DNA from: Chitinophagaceae bacterium
GTDB taxonomy: Bacteria > Bacteroidota > Bacteroidia > Chitinophagales > Chitinophagaceae
NCBI GenBank assembly: GCA_023229465.1
Contig: JALNZE010000011.1
Location: 1 to 64,000 of the forward strand
DNA: 64,000 nucleotides
Reading direction: 5' to 3'
Shown here: piece after piece, positions 8,073-17,789 of the stretch
Layout of the letters: each line of letters begins with the position of its first letter
Numbering within the stretch: the stretch's first letter is position 1
Translations under genes and position numbers: made by a program
Notes under the pieces: model-generated
The model's database searches: none
What the model was told of the DNA's origin: nothing
The model's input: the letters and a program-made list of their open reading frames with translations, nothing else

Positions 8073-9437
8073 ATGCGTTACAAACATTGTATCCCCCTGT
8101 TATTACTGATAGCATTGTTATCTTCCTGTAATATGGGGGCCAATCAGTCATCCCTGGCTGATACTTCCAAAACTGATGGGCATCCTTCATGGATCATGCA
8201 GGGCAATATTTACGAAGTAAACGTTCGTCAATACACTCCCGAAGGAACTTTTCAGGCATTTGCCAAACACCTCGACCGCTTAAAGGAAATGGGTGTTCAA
8301 ACACTTTGGTTTATGCCTGTCAACCCTATCAGTAAAGTTGATCGTAAGGGGTCATTGGGAAGTTATTATGCAGTGTCTGATTATGTAACTGTAAATCCGG
8401 AATTTGGAAATATGGACGATTGGAAATCGTTGGTTAAAGAAGCGCATGCAAAAGGGTTTAAAATAGTGATTGATTGGGTGCCCAGCCATACAGGTGCCGA
8501 TCACCACTGGTTAACAGAGCATCCGGATTTTTATGTGAGGGATAGTGCAACCGGTAAAGCCATTTCTCTGTACGACTGGACAGATACCCGTAAACTAAAT
8601 TATCATAACCCCGGAACAGTAGACAGTATGCTGTCGGCCATGAAATTCTGGATACGGGAAACGGATATTGACGGATTTCGTTGCGACGTGGCCGGAGAAG
8701 TGCTGGACAGCTTTTGGGTGAAATGTATTCCTGAGCTCAGAAAAATGAAAAATATCTTTATGCTGGCCGAAGGTGATAAACCCATACTGCATACAGATGG
8801 TTTTGATGCTTCCTATACCTGGAATGATTTTAATATGATCAAATTAATCGCGGCAGGAAAAAGAAAGGCGTCTGATTTTGATAGTACGATTGCTAAAACA
8901 GACAGTTCGTTCCCTGCCAATGCTTTGCGCATGTTCTTTACCAGTAACCATGATGAAAATAGCTGGAATAAAGCTGATTTTGAAACCACTCCAGGCGCTT
9001 CACATGCCCCCTTTGCTGTATTAACGCAAACAATGAAACGAAGCATACCATTGATTTATAGCGGACAGGAGGAACCCATTTTACGGGCTGTTAAATTTTT
9101 TGATAAGGACACCATGGCTTTTTCAAAATTTGAACGGGCCGGTTTCTATAAAAAGTTACTGGAACTGCGAAAAACCAATCCTGCACTGAGTGCGAATGCT
9201 TCCTTTGCCCGCTTAACTACCGGTGCTGAAGATAAAATTTATGGATATGCGCGTCAATCAGACAAACATAAAATAGTCGTGCTGCTCAATTTATCCAATT
9301 CTCCTCAAACATTTTCCGTACAGGACGGCTTGCTTAGCGGTGAAGCAACAGAAATATTTACTGATAAAAAAGAAAAGATGGAGCCAGGTAAAAGCTTTAG
9401 TCTGGGTGCATGGGGCTACCTTGTGTATAGATACTAA
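8073..9437 (+). CDS. GH13 alpha-amylase-family lipoprotein
   Basis: From ATG 8073 the protein starts with a lipoprotein signal (LLIALLSSCNMG), so it is an envelope or surface lipoprotein of 454 aa. GH13 motifs appear in order: VIDWVPSHTG (region I), DIDGFRCDVAGEV with the nucleophile Asp (region II), FMLAEGDKP with the acid/base Glu (III) and FFTSNHDENSW (IV). The C-terminal beta domain (GYARQSDKHKIVVLLNLSN) is present. It probably cleaves or rearranges alpha-1,4-glucans. An upstream ATG at 8019 would add 18 residues ahead of the signal sequence and is less likely. No SusCD genes are adjacent. Confidence 0.93.
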   Translation: MRYKHCIPLLLLIALLSSCNMGANQSSLADTSKTDGHPSWIMQGNIYEVNVRQYTPEGTFQAFAKHLDRLKEMGVQTLWFMPVNPISKVDRKGSLGSYYAVSDYVTVNPEFGNMDDWKSLVKEAHAKGFKIVIDWVPSHTGADHHWLTEHPDFYVRDSATGKAISLYDWTDTRKLNYHNPGTVDSMLSAMKFWIRETDIDGFRCDVAGEVLDSFWVKCIPELRKMKNIFMLAEGDKPILHTDGFDASYTWNDFNMIKLIAAGKRKASDFDSTIAKTDSSFPANALRMFFTSNHDENSWNKADFETTPGASHAPFAVLTQTMKRSIPLIYSGQEEPILRAVKFFDKDTMAFSKFERAGFYKKLLELRKTNPALSANASFARLTTGAEDKIYGYARQSDKHKIVVLLNLSNSPQTFSVQDGLLSGEATEIFTDKKEKMEPGKSFSLGAWGYLVYRY

Positions 9438-9465
9438 TACTTTCCAACAGACATAATTTTTTCTT

Positions 9466-10278
9466 ATGACACGTAAGCAACTTATTCAACTGATAAAAGA
9501 GAAAAAAAGTTATCTCTGCATTGGTCTTGATACAGATGTTTCCAAACTTCCCAAACACCTGCAATCACATCCTGATGCCATATTTGAATTCAATAAAGCT
9601 ATTATTGATGCAACCAAAGACTATTGTGTAGGCTACAAAATCAATACCGCTTTTTATGAATCGCAGGGGTTAAAAGGGTGGGAGGCCATGGAGAAAACGG
9701 TTCAATATATTCCTGATACCCATTTCAAAATTGCTGATGCCAAGCGAGGGGATATCGGAAATACTTCTTCCCAATATGCAAAAGCCTTCTTTGAAGTAAT
9801 GCCTTTTGATGCGGTTACGGTTGCTCCTTATATGGGGGAAGATAGTGTTCGGCCTTTTCTGGAATATAAAGATAAATGGACCATTGTGCTGGGCCTTACC
9901 TCTAATGCGGGAAGCGATGATTTTCAGCAATTGTCATTCGCGCATGGCATCACTGAAAAACGTTTGTACGAAACTGTTCTTGAAAAAGTGGCTACCTGGG
10001 GCACGACTTCAAATCTTATGTTTGTAATTGGCGCTACCAGGGCCTGCGACTTTGTTCATATCCGTTCCTTTGTTCCGGATCATTTCTTATTGGTTCCGGG
10101 CATTGGGGCACAGGGTGGAAGTTTGAAAGACGTATCAAAATTTGGGTTGACGAAAGACTATGGCTTACTTGTAAATGCCAGTCGCGCTATCATCTTTGCC
10201 GGTGGGGGCGAGGATTTTGCTGAAAAAGCAAAGTTTGCCGCTGCGGGATACCAGTCTGAGATGGCCACTTATTTCTAA
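9466..10278 (+). CDS. pyrF: Orotidine 5'-phosphate decarboxylase (type 2)
   Basis: It converts OMP to UMP, the last step of de novo pyrimidine synthesis. Recognisable parts are YLCIGLDTD at the N-terminus, the catalytic FKIADAKRGDIGNTS segment with its Asp-Lys-Asp network, VAPYMGEDSVRPFLEY, and the phosphate-binding VPGIGAQGG and NASRAIIFAG stretches near the C-terminus. Its 270 aa match the longer type-2 form common in Bacteroidota. It begins 28 nt after the GH13 gene and may share its transcript, with no obvious functional link. Confidence 0.96.
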   Translation: MTRKQLIQLIKEKKSYLCIGLDTDVSKLPKHLQSHPDAIFEFNKAIIDATKDYCVGYKINTAFYESQGLKGWEAMEKTVQYIPDTHFKIADAKRGDIGNTSSQYAKAFFEVMPFDAVTVAPYMGEDSVRPFLEYKDKWTIVLGLTSNAGSDDFQQLSFAHGITEKRLYETVLEKVATWGTTSNLMFVIGATRACDFVHIRSFVPDHFLLVPGIGAQGGSLKDVSKFGLTKDYGLLVNASRAIIFAGGGEDFAEKAKFAAAGYQSEMATYF

Positions 10279-10342
10279 TCTGTTTCCGGCACAATAATAG
10301 GGTAACACTATAAAAAGACAGAAGGCACCAAGCGATTAAAAA

Positions 10343-10373
10343 TTTGCTTTGATCGTCTCCATAACCATATTTG
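10343..10373 (+). promoter_or_regulatory. Predicted promoter of the S9 peptidase gene
   Basis: A -33 TTTG (10343-10346) and a -7 CATATTTG (10366-10373) are separated by 19 nt. This matches the Bacteroidota consensus (TTTG, 19-21 nt, TAnnTTTG) at all but one base. The start codon is about 48 nt downstream at 10422. Confidence 0.55.
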
Positions 10374-10421
10374 AACAGTTTTCATTATTTTCATTGCACC
10401 CAAAACCATAAACTATCTGCT

Positions 10422-12932
10422 ATGAGAAGTATTCAGCTTATCCTTTTATTTACTTTTTTTTCATTCCTGTCTTTCGCGCAGAATGAACCCATAACCAAAG
10501 CCAATTATGCCACGGCTGCCCGCTTCTCTCCCAAAAAACTGGAGAAACTCATTTTAACCACCAGTGTAGATCCACATTGGCTGAAAAAGAGCGATAGATT
10601 TTGGTATGTATATGAGACTACAGAAGGTAAAAAATGGTATATCATTGATCCGGTTAAGGGAGAGAAGAAATTACTGTTTGATAATGCTGACCTGGCTGCA
10701 AAAATTACGCGACTGATTCAGGATCCATTTGATGCCCAGCACCTGGGACTGGATAGTATGCGTTTCATAAAAGATGAAAACTGGATTCAGTTTGAAGTAA
10801 AGAGCACAAAAGAATTGGAGAAAAAAGATACTGCCGTTAAAAAAGATACTGCTGCTAAAAAAGGGACACCTCCGGTAAAAGAGAAGAAGACATTTTACTT
10901 TGAATACAACCTGTTAACCGGTGAACTTACAGAGCTTGCTGATTTTAAGAAACCCAAAAGAAAACCCATTTGGGCAGCTATCTCACCCGATGGTAATAGG
11001 GTGCTTTTTGGGCGGGATTTCAATCTGTATTGGATGGATAAAGTGAATTATGATAAGGCGCTTAAGAATGAAGATGATTCCACTATCGTTGATCACGCGT
11101 TAACATCGGATGGTATTGAAAACTTTAGTTATTTCTCTGAAGGAAATTTATCAGGAACAGGCGATAATAATATTGACAAAGAAAAAAATAAACATAAACG
11201 AAAATCAGTTTTCGCCTATTGGTCGGCCGATTCAAAACATTTTGTTTTAGGAAGAACGGATAACCGGCAAGTAAAGGATCTCTGGGTTATTAACAGCGTT
11301 GCCAATCCGCGCCCTACCCTGGAAACCTATAAATACTCGATGCCGGGCGAAAAAGAATCACCGGTAGATCATTTGTATCTTTTTGATCTCACTTTGCAAA
11401 GTGGTAAGGAACTGAATTTGTCGTTGTTTAAGGACCAGGATATTGCTGTCTGGACAGAACAGGGCAAACTGAATACCCGTGATGATGATTTCAGGCCTTT
11501 GCAATGGTTGGGAACCAATGATAAATTTTATTTTACCCGTACCAGCCGCGATCTGAAGAAAGTAGATATATGTGTTGCCGATATTGCGACGGGCTCTTTC
11601 AAAACTTTGATTGAAGAGCGTTTTAATACTTATATAGAAACCAGGAGATTGGGATTGGTAAATGATGGGAAAGAATTAATTCAGTGGAGTGAACGCGATG
11701 GGTATGCGCATTTTTATCTCTACGATGAGAATGGTAAACTTAAAAATCAAATTACATCCGGCACTTATCATGTTGAAAATATTTTGGGTATTGATGAGGC
11801 TAAAAGGATACTGTATTTCTCTGCTAATGGAAAAGAAACCGGCGAAGACCCTTATTACCTGCACGCCTACAAAGTAAATTTTGATGGTAGCGGATTAAAA
11901 CTGCTCAATCCCGGAGAGTTTGAACACGCGATGATCTTAAATGATGGCAAAAGTTTCTTTGTAGACAACTATTCACGCGTAAATACCGTTCCTAAATCAA
12001 CACTGTATGCGGCAGATGGCAGAAAAATCATGGATCTTGAAACGGCCGATCTGAGTTCACTATTTAGTGCCGGCTATCAATTTCCGCAGGTGTTTAAAGT
12101 GAAGGCAGATGATGGCATCACTGATATATATGGTGTGATGTACAAACCTTTTAATTTTGATTCTGCCAAAAAATACCCGGTGATCGAATATGTATATCCC
12201 GGCCCGCAAACAGAAGCGGTAAACAAAGCATTCAGTCGTGGTATGGACAGAACAGATCGCCTTTCTCAATTAGGGTTTGTGGTTATTACGATGGGTAACC
12301 GTGGCGGCCATCCCTCCCGAAGTAAATGGTACCATAATTATGGATATGGTAACCTGCGCGATTATGGATTGGCCGATAAAAAAGCCTGTGCAGAACAACT
12401 GGCAGACCATTACCCCTACATAGATATCAATCGGGTAGGCATTCACGGTCATTCCGGGGGTGGATTTATGAGTACAGCCGCCATGCTGGTATATCCCGAC
12501 TTTTTTAAAGTAGCCGTTTCGTCTTCCGGTAATCACGACAACTCCGTTTACAATCGTTGGTGGAGTGAACAGCACCATGGCGTAAAAGAAGTAATAGGAG
12601 AAAAAGGAGATACCAGTTTTGTGTATAATATTGAAAAAAATCAGGACCTGGTAAAAAATCTGAAGGGACATCTGTTATTATCTACCGGTGATATAGATAA
12701 TAATGTACACCCCGCGGGAACTATCAGGGTGGCCAATGCACTAATCAAAGCCAATAAGCGTTTCGACCTGCTGATACTTCCCGGTCAGCGGCATGGCTAT
12801 GGTGATATGGCAGAATACTTTTTCTGGCGGATGGCTGATTATTTTACAGAATATTTGATGGGTGATACAACAGAAAGAAAGGTTGATATCGAAGAAATCA
12901 ATAAAGAAACACCCCAAACAAAAAGCCCTTAA
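10422..12932 (+). CDS. S9-family dipeptidyl-peptidase-like protease
   Basis: Start chosen at 10422, where a clean signal peptide begins (MRSIQLILLFTFFSFLSFAQ). The upstream in-frame ATG at 10371 overlaps the predicted -7 box. An N-terminal beta-propeller of the DPP IV type spans roughly residues 100-540 and contains a Lys/Asp-rich linker (EKKDTAVKKDTAAKKGTP). The C-terminal alpha/beta hydrolase carries the nucleophile Ser at about residue 678 (GIHGHSGGGF), Asp in STGDIDNNVHP and His in GQRHGYGDM. It should release dipeptides or small peptides in the periplasm. Confidence 0.93.
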   Translation: MRSIQLILLFTFFSFLSFAQNEPITKANYATAARFSPKKLEKLILTTSVDPHWLKKSDRFWYVYETTEGKKWYIIDPVKGEKKLLFDNADLAAKITRLIQDPFDAQHLGLDSMRFIKDENWIQFEVKSTKELEKKDTAVKKDTAAKKGTPPVKEKKTFYFEYNLLTGELTELADFKKPKRKPIWAAISPDGNRVLFGRDFNLYWMDKVNYDKALKNEDDSTIVDHALTSDGIENFSYFSEGNLSGTGDNNIDKEKNKHKRKSVFAYWSADSKHFVLGRTDNRQVKDLWVINSVANPRPTLETYKYSMPGEKESPVDHLYLFDLTLQSGKELNLSLFKDQDIAVWTEQGKLNTRDDDFRPLQWLGTNDKFYFTRTSRDLKKVDICVADIATGSFKTLIEERFNTYIETRRLGLVNDGKELIQWSERDGYAHFYLYDENGKLKNQITSGTYHVENILGIDEAKRILYFSANGKETGEDPYYLHAYKVNFDGSGLKLLNPGEFEHAMILNDGKSFFVDNYSRVNTVPKSTLYAADGRKIMDLETADLSSLFSAGYQFPQVFKVKADDGITDIYGVMYKPFNFDSAKKYPVIEYVYPGPQTEAVNKAFSRGMDRTDRLSQLGFVVITMGNRGGHPSRSKWYHNYGYGNLRDYGLADKKACAEQLADHYPYIDINRVGIHGHSGGGFMSTAAMLVYPDFFKVAVSSSGNHDNSVYNRWWSEQHHGVKEVIGEKGDTSFVYNIEKNQDLVKNLKGHLLLSTGDIDNNVHPAGTIRVANALIKANKRFDLLILPGQRHGYGDMAEYFFWRMADYFTEYLMGDTTERKVDIEEINKETPQTKSP

Positions 12933-12993
12933 CTCATACCTTATCTTTAATTTCGAAAAAAAAAGTCAAAACTCCAAACTCCAAACTCATCAC

Positions 12994-14178
12994 ATGTCTT
13001 CCAGACCAGATCTATTTCAATCTCCCGATTACTACCTACTAGACGAACTCCTGACCGAAGAGCATAAACTCATCCGGGAAACAGTACGTACTTATGTGAA
13101 GAAAGAAATTTCTCCCATTATTGAGGACTATGCGCAAAGGGCTGAGTTTCCTGCGCAGATTGTAAAACAGTTAGGCGAATTGGGCTGTTTTGGTCCAACC
13201 GTACCTGAACAATATGGCGGTGGCGGATTAGACTATATCAGCTATGGACTGATGATGCAGGAACTTGAACGCGGTGATAGCGGTGTACGCAGTACAGCCA
13301 GTGTGCAGGGTAGCCTGGTAATGTTTCCTATTTACGCATATGGAAATGAAGCGCAGCGAAATAAATATTTGCCCAAACTGGCGAGTGGTGAATGGCTGGG
13401 TTGTTTTGGATTAACAGAACCTAATCATGGAAGTAATCCTGCGGGTATGCTTACCAAAATCAAAGACGCCGGAGATCATGTGATACTGAATGGCGCTAAA
13501 ATGTGGATCAGCAATGCCCCTTTCGCTCAGGTTGCCGTAGTGTGGGCGCGTAATGAACAGGGTGAGATACAGGGTGTGATTGTAGAACGAGGAATGGAAG
13601 GATTTTCAACGCCTGCCACACATGGCAAATGGAGCCTGCGTGCCAGCGCTACCGGCGAACTGGTTTTTGATCATGTAAAAGTTCCTAAAGAAAATATTCT
13701 CCCTAATGTAAAAGGACTAAAGGGGCCACTGGGCTGCTTATCCAAGGCCCGCTATGGTATTGCCTGGGGCGCATTGGGTGCGGCCATGGATTGTTATGAT
13801 ACAGCCTTGCGTTACAGTAAAGAGCGTGTGCAATTCGATAGGCCCATTGGAGGGTTTCAGCTACAACAGAAAAAGTTGGCCGAGATGATTACCGAAATCA
13901 CCAAAGCACAATTACTGGTATGGCGTTTAGGTGTATTGATGAATGAAGGCAAGGCCACAGCGCAACAGATTAGTATGGCTAAAAGAAATAGCTGTGAAAT
14001 AGCCACCAATATTGCCCGCGATGCCCGCCAGATGCTCGGCGGTATGGGTATCACCGGAGAATACAGCATCATGCGCCACATGATGAACCTCGAAAGTGTG
14101 ATCACCTACGAAGGAACCCATGATATACATTTGCTGATTACCGGAATGGATGTAACAGGGTTGAATGCATTTAAGTGA
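12994..14178 (+). CDS. Acyl-CoA dehydrogenase, glutaryl-CoA-dehydrogenase-like
   Basis: From ATG 12994 it has 394 aa, standard for FAD-dependent acyl-CoA dehydrogenases. An upstream ATG at 12862 lies inside the previous gene and adds an unlikely leader. Family landmarks include CFGLTEPNHGSNP, KMWISNAPFAQVAVVWAR and the C-terminal LGGMGITGEYSIMRHMMNLE plus TYEGTHDIHLLI, where the Glu of YEGTHD is the expected catalytic base. This C-terminal pattern resembles glutaryl-CoA dehydrogenase most, so lysine/tryptophan breakdown is a reasonable guess, but substrate cannot be fixed by eye. Confidence 0.9.
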   Translation: MSSRPDLFQSPDYYLLDELLTEEHKLIRETVRTYVKKEISPIIEDYAQRAEFPAQIVKQLGELGCFGPTVPEQYGGGGLDYISYGLMMQELERGDSGVRSTASVQGSLVMFPIYAYGNEAQRNKYLPKLASGEWLGCFGLTEPNHGSNPAGMLTKIKDAGDHVILNGAKMWISNAPFAQVAVVWARNEQGEIQGVIVERGMEGFSTPATHGKWSLRASATGELVFDHVKVPKENILPNVKGLKGPLGCLSKARYGIAWGALGAAMDCYDTALRYSKERVQFDRPIGGFQLQQKKLAEMITEITKAQLLVWRLGVLMNEGKATAQQISMAKRNSCEIATNIARDARQMLGGMGITGEYSIMRHMMNLESVITYEGTHDIHLLITGMDVTGLNAFK

Positions 14179-14187
14179 ATTAATAAT

Positions 14188-14694
14188 ATGAAACTCTTCC
14201 TCATAGGCATGATGGGCTCTGGCAAAAGCTACTGGACAAAAAAGCTTTCCAAAAAACTAAAACTGGAAGGGTATGATCTTGATTTTCTGGTTGAATCGCA
14301 GGAAGAAAAAACCATCGCCGAAATATTTGCGGCGGATGGGGAAGTTTATTTTAGAAAATCGGAAGCGAAAATATTGAGATGCTTTGGTGAGAAAAAATCT
14401 TTTGTATTAGCCACCGGTGGCGGAACGCCCTGTTTTAATGATAATATGGCATGGATGAATCAGCAGGGTATTACTGTGTGGATTGATGAACCTATTGCGT
14501 TATTGGCAGAACGCCTGCAACCGGAAAAAGCCCATCGCCCCTTAATTAAACATTTAGCTGATAAGGAACTCGAAGCATTCCTGACCAATAAATTAAAAGA
14601 ACGATCTCCCTTTTACAAACAGGCAACCTATCACTTGCAGGGCGATGCCATCAGCGATGCCGGGTTCGCTAAAATCATCAAAAAACATGGATAA
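14188..14694 (+). CDS. aroK: Shikimate kinase
   Basis: It phosphorylates shikimate in the chorismate pathway. The P-loop is at residues 7-14 (GMMGSGKS), the DLDFLVE segment supplies the shikimate-binding Asp, Arg is in YFRKSEAKIL, and ATGGGTP is the conserved glycine triplet. The lid region contains EKAHRPLI. The 168 aa match the family. It starts 9 nt after the acyl-CoA dehydrogenase and overlaps the following gene by 8 nt, so the three are likely cotranscribed. Confidence 0.94.
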   Translation: MKLFLIGMMGSGKSYWTKKLSKKLKLEGYDLDFLVESQEEKTIAEIFAADGEVYFRKSEAKILRCFGEKKSFVLATGGGTPCFNDNMAWMNQQGITVWIDEPIALLAERLQPEKAHRPLIKHLADKELEAFLTNKLKERSPFYKQATYHLQGDAISDAGFAKIIKKHG

Positions 14695-15073
14695 AAAATT
14701 GCTTGTTATAGCAGCGTGGCTCGGCGCCTTTTCTGTGGCCCTGGGCGCTTTTGGGGCGCATATTTTGAAAGGATATTTAAGTCCACAGTCTTTAATAACC
14801 TACGAAACGGCTGTCCGTTATCAGTTCTATCATGTATTTGCTATCGCATTGGCAGGATTATTGTATCAAACCTATTCCAATAAAAGAATTCGTTTGGCGG
14901 GTAACCTGTTTATTGCCGGAATCATCTTTTTTAGCGGGTCTCTCTATTGCTTATCCATTCTCAAGTCGGATCATTTTAAATGGATCGGTGCCATTACACC
15001 CATGGGTGGTATTTTTTTTATGGCCGGCTGGGTACTGCTTGCCCTCGGTATCAGGCAGGGCAAAGCTGCATAA
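14687..15073 (+). CDS. DUF423-family membrane protein
   Basis: The start at 14687 overlaps the end of aroK by 8 nt and gives a protein of 128 aa beginning MDKKLLVIAAWLGAFSVALG. Four hydrophobic helices and the stretches GAFGAHILKG, TAVRYQFYHVFAIAL and IGAITPMGGIFFMAGW are typical of DUF423 (YgdD-like) inner-membrane proteins. Their function is not established. An earlier ATG at 14645 would add 14 residues from within aroK and is less likely. Confidence 0.88.
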   Translation: MDKKLLVIAAWLGAFSVALGAFGAHILKGYLSPQSLITYETAVRYQFYHVFAIALAGLLYQTYSNKRIRLAGNLFIAGIIFFSGSLYCLSILKSDHFKWIGAITPMGGIFFMAGWVLLALGIRQGKAA

Positions 15074-15146
15074 GTGGAAAACTGTTCTGTACTTTATCAG
15101 TTTTGCACATAGCCCCCTGTAGCTGCATCCGCTTTATCGCTTAGCT

Positions 15147-15154
15147 TATATTTG
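15147..15154 (+). promoter_or_regulatory. -7 box (TATATTTG) just before ftsK
   Basis: TATATTTG is a perfect Bacteroidota -7 box ending only 5 nt before the ftsK ATG at 15160. If it is used, the transcript would be leaderless or nearly so. No convincing -33 TTTG lies at the right distance. Confidence 0.45.
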
Positions 15155-15159
15155 TTTCC

Positions 15160-17703
15160 ATGGCCAACAGTCTCAAAAAGAAAACGCCACCTCCGCCGGA
15201 TCCGGAAGTACTAACGCCTGATAAAGAAGCACAGGTAACTGTTACGGAAGTAGTAAAAGATGAACGTACCACTAAAATAGCCGGCGCGGTAAGCCTGTTG
15301 GTTACCGCCTTCCTTTTTGTATCCCTCACTTCGTATTTATTTACCTGGCAGGAAGACCAGGATAAAGTACACCAGTTTGGTATTAAAATATTTGCTACTG
15401 ATGATGTAAAAGTAACCAATCTGCTTGGTGTATTGGGCGCTTATGTGGCGCATACCCTCATCTATAAAGGCTTTGGCATTGCCTCATTCCTGTTCTGTAC
15501 TTTTTTCTTTGTGCTGGGGATGAATCTGCTTTTTGGTAAAAAAATATTTAACCTGTTTCGCAATGCCAGGTATGTATTAATCGGATTGGTGGTAATAAGT
15601 ACCACCGTTTCATTTGCAACAGCAGGGTTCAGCTTTTCATGGGGTGGGGCCGTTGGTGAATTATCATCGGCATGGCTGGTAAAATGGGTAGGAAGGATAG
15701 GCACTGGCGCGATCATATTTCTGGCTGCATTCAGTTGTATCATCTGGCGCTTTAATCCTATTTTCAAATGGCCGGTATGGACAGTTAGCAGGCAGAAAAA
15801 AAACAGCAACGAAATACTGCCCCTCACAGAAGATGATGAAATGCCGGTTAAGAAAGAGTGGAATAAAGAGGGAGAAGAGGCAATGGGAATAGCCCCTTTG
15901 GCAGATACTGAGCCTGAAGAACCCGTTAGCTTGAATACGATGAAACAGGATAGCAAAGGGGTAGTGGTAATGATGCCTGATGGCGCCGATGCTGCTAACC
16001 CTATGAATGATTTTGGCGTTGTAGAAAAAGAAGATGAGTTGGCTGCCGCGATTGAAATAGCGCCGGAAGAAAATTTTTCGCGGACTGCCAATGTACGGAC
16101 CTCATCAAAAGCATCTCATCCTGACCTGGAACTTGAAATAAATGAATTACCCGAAACGGAAGCAATACCCATGGCTGCCGTTGCCGGTAAACTCACTACA
16201 AAATATGATGCAACACTTGATCTGAAAGATTATAAATACCCAACACTGGACCTGCTCGAAACACATGGCAGTGAAAAAATCGTTCACGATCCCCAGGAAC
16301 TCGAAACGCATAAGAACCAGATCATCGCAACACTGAAGAATTATGATATCGCTATTCAGCGAATTGCCGCTACGGTAGGGCCCACCGTTACACTGTATGA
16401 AATTGTTCCGGCGCCCGGTGTACGTATCAGCCGTATTAAAAATCTGGAAGATGATATCGCGCTGAGCCTGGCAGCGCTCGGCATCCGTATTATTGCACCC
16501 ATACCGGGCAAAGGAACCATTGGTATTGAAGTACCCAATGTTCGCAAGTCGGTGGTAAGCATGCGAACCTTGCTGGCTTCAGAAAAATTTCAAAACAATA
16601 GCTTTTCCCTTCCTATCGCCATTGGAAAAAAAATTGATAATGAAAATTTTATTGTTGATCTGGCCAATATGCCACACCTCCTGATGGCAGGCGCCACAGG
16701 GCAGGGTAAATCTGTTGGATTGAATGCGATACTTGTTTCACTCCTGTATAAAAAACATCCCTCTCAGTTAAAATTCGTATTGGTAGATCCTAAAAAAGTA
16801 GAACTGAGTTTGTATCGCAGGATAGAGAAACATTTCCTTGCCAAATTACCCGGCGAAGAAGAATCCATCATTACAGACACCAAAAAAGTAGTTCATACCC
16901 TCAATGCGCTTTGTATTGAAATGGATAACCGTTATGATCTGCTGAAAGAGGCACATTGCCGTAATATCAAGGAATACAACGAAAAATTTACGTCACGCAA
17001 ACTCAATCCGGAAAAAGGCCACCAATATTTGCCCTTTATTGTATTGGTGGTGGATGAGTTTGCCGACCTGATTATGACTGCCGGTAAAGAAGTAGAAATG
17101 CCTATTGCACGTTTGGCTCAATTAGCCCGTGCCATTGGGATACACCTTATCATTGCTACCCAGCGTCCATCTGTAAATATTATCACCGGTACCATTAAGG
17201 CTAATTTCCCCGCACGCATTGGATTTAAAGTTTCCAGTAAAATTGATAGCAGAACTATTTTAGATGCAGGTGGTGCTGAACAACTGATTGGAAAAGGGGA
17301 TATGCTGGTTAGTTATAATGGAGAGATCACCCGTTTGCAATGTGCCTTTGTAGATACACCCGAAGTAGAAAGGGTATGTGAATTTATTGGTGACCAGCGC
17401 GGGTACCCGCAGGCATTCCTGTTACCTGAATATGTGGATGAAAAAGATTTAGATGGCAGAGACTTCGATTCCAGCGATCGTGATCCTCTTTTTGAAGATG
17501 CGGCCCGTTTGATTGTTCAAAGCCAGATGGGATCAACCTCCCTGATACAACGCAGAATGAAACTGGGCTATAACCGTGCCGGAAGGTTAATGGACCAGTT
17601 GGAAGCAGCCGGTGTGGTAGGCCCAAACCAGGGTAGCAAAACACGCGATGTAATTTTCAAAACGGATATGGAACTCCAGGCATTTCTGGATACTTTTGTT
17701 TAA
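15160..17703 (+). CDS. ftsK: DNA translocase FtsK/SpoIIIE
   Basis: FtsK couples chromosome segregation to division: membrane domain at the septum, hexameric DNA motor, and XerD activation in well-studied species. Here a proline-rich start is followed by about four membrane helices (residues 45-210), an acidic linker with many Glu and Pro, and the motor with Walker A GATGQGKSVGLN near residue 511 and Walker B FIVLVVDEFADLIM. The last 70 residues are the DNA-reading gamma winged-helix domain (SLIQRRMKLGYNRAGRLMDQ). Total length of 847 aa is usual for the phylum. The likely partner xerD is about 33 kb away in this window. Confidence 0.96.
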   Translation: MANSLKKKTPPPPDPEVLTPDKEAQVTVTEVVKDERTTKIAGAVSLLVTAFLFVSLTSYLFTWQEDQDKVHQFGIKIFATDDVKVTNLLGVLGAYVAHTLIYKGFGIASFLFCTFFFVLGMNLLFGKKIFNLFRNARYVLIGLVVISTTVSFATAGFSFSWGGAVGELSSAWLVKWVGRIGTGAIIFLAAFSCIIWRFNPIFKWPVWTVSRQKKNSNEILPLTEDDEMPVKKEWNKEGEEAMGIAPLADTEPEEPVSLNTMKQDSKGVVVMMPDGADAANPMNDFGVVEKEDELAAAIEIAPEENFSRTANVRTSSKASHPDLELEINELPETEAIPMAAVAGKLTTKYDATLDLKDYKYPTLDLLETHGSEKIVHDPQELETHKNQIIATLKNYDIAIQRIAATVGPTVTLYEIVPAPGVRISRIKNLEDDIALSLAALGIRIIAPIPGKGTIGIEVPNVRKSVVSMRTLLASEKFQNNSFSLPIAIGKKIDNENFIVDLANMPHLLMAGATGQGKSVGLNAILVSLLYKKHPSQLKFVLVDPKKVELSLYRRIEKHFLAKLPGEEESIITDTKKVVHTLNALCIEMDNRYDLLKEAHCRNIKEYNEKFTSRKLNPEKGHQYLPFIVLVVDEFADLIMTAGKEVEMPIARLAQLARAIGIHLIIATQRPSVNIITGTIKANFPARIGFKVSSKIDSRTILDAGGAEQLIGKGDMLVSYNGEITRLQCAFVDTPEVERVCEFIGDQRGYPQAFLLPEYVDEKDLDGRDFDSSDRDPLFEDAARLIVQSQMGSTSLIQRRMKLGYNRAGRLMDQLEAAGVVGPNQGSKTRDVIFKTDMELQAFLDTFV

Positions 17704-17761
17704 TCATTGGGCCATCTTTAAACTTAACAGATTCAATAAGGTCTTACAAATAGCGAAAACC

Positions 17762-17769
17762 TATATTTG
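17762..17769 (+). promoter_or_regulatory. -7 box (TATATTTG) for the LolA-like gene
   Basis: A perfect TAnnTTTG match ends 20 nt before the ATG at 17790. A clear -33 element is not visible. Confidence 0.5.
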
Positions 17770-17789
17770 CGCCCAATAATCACAGACTG

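Noticed and set aside
15462..16091. Long antisense frame (about 209 codons) within ftsK
   Set aside because: It lies opposite a strongly conserved gene, has composition typical of an antisense shadow and shows no recognisable domain.
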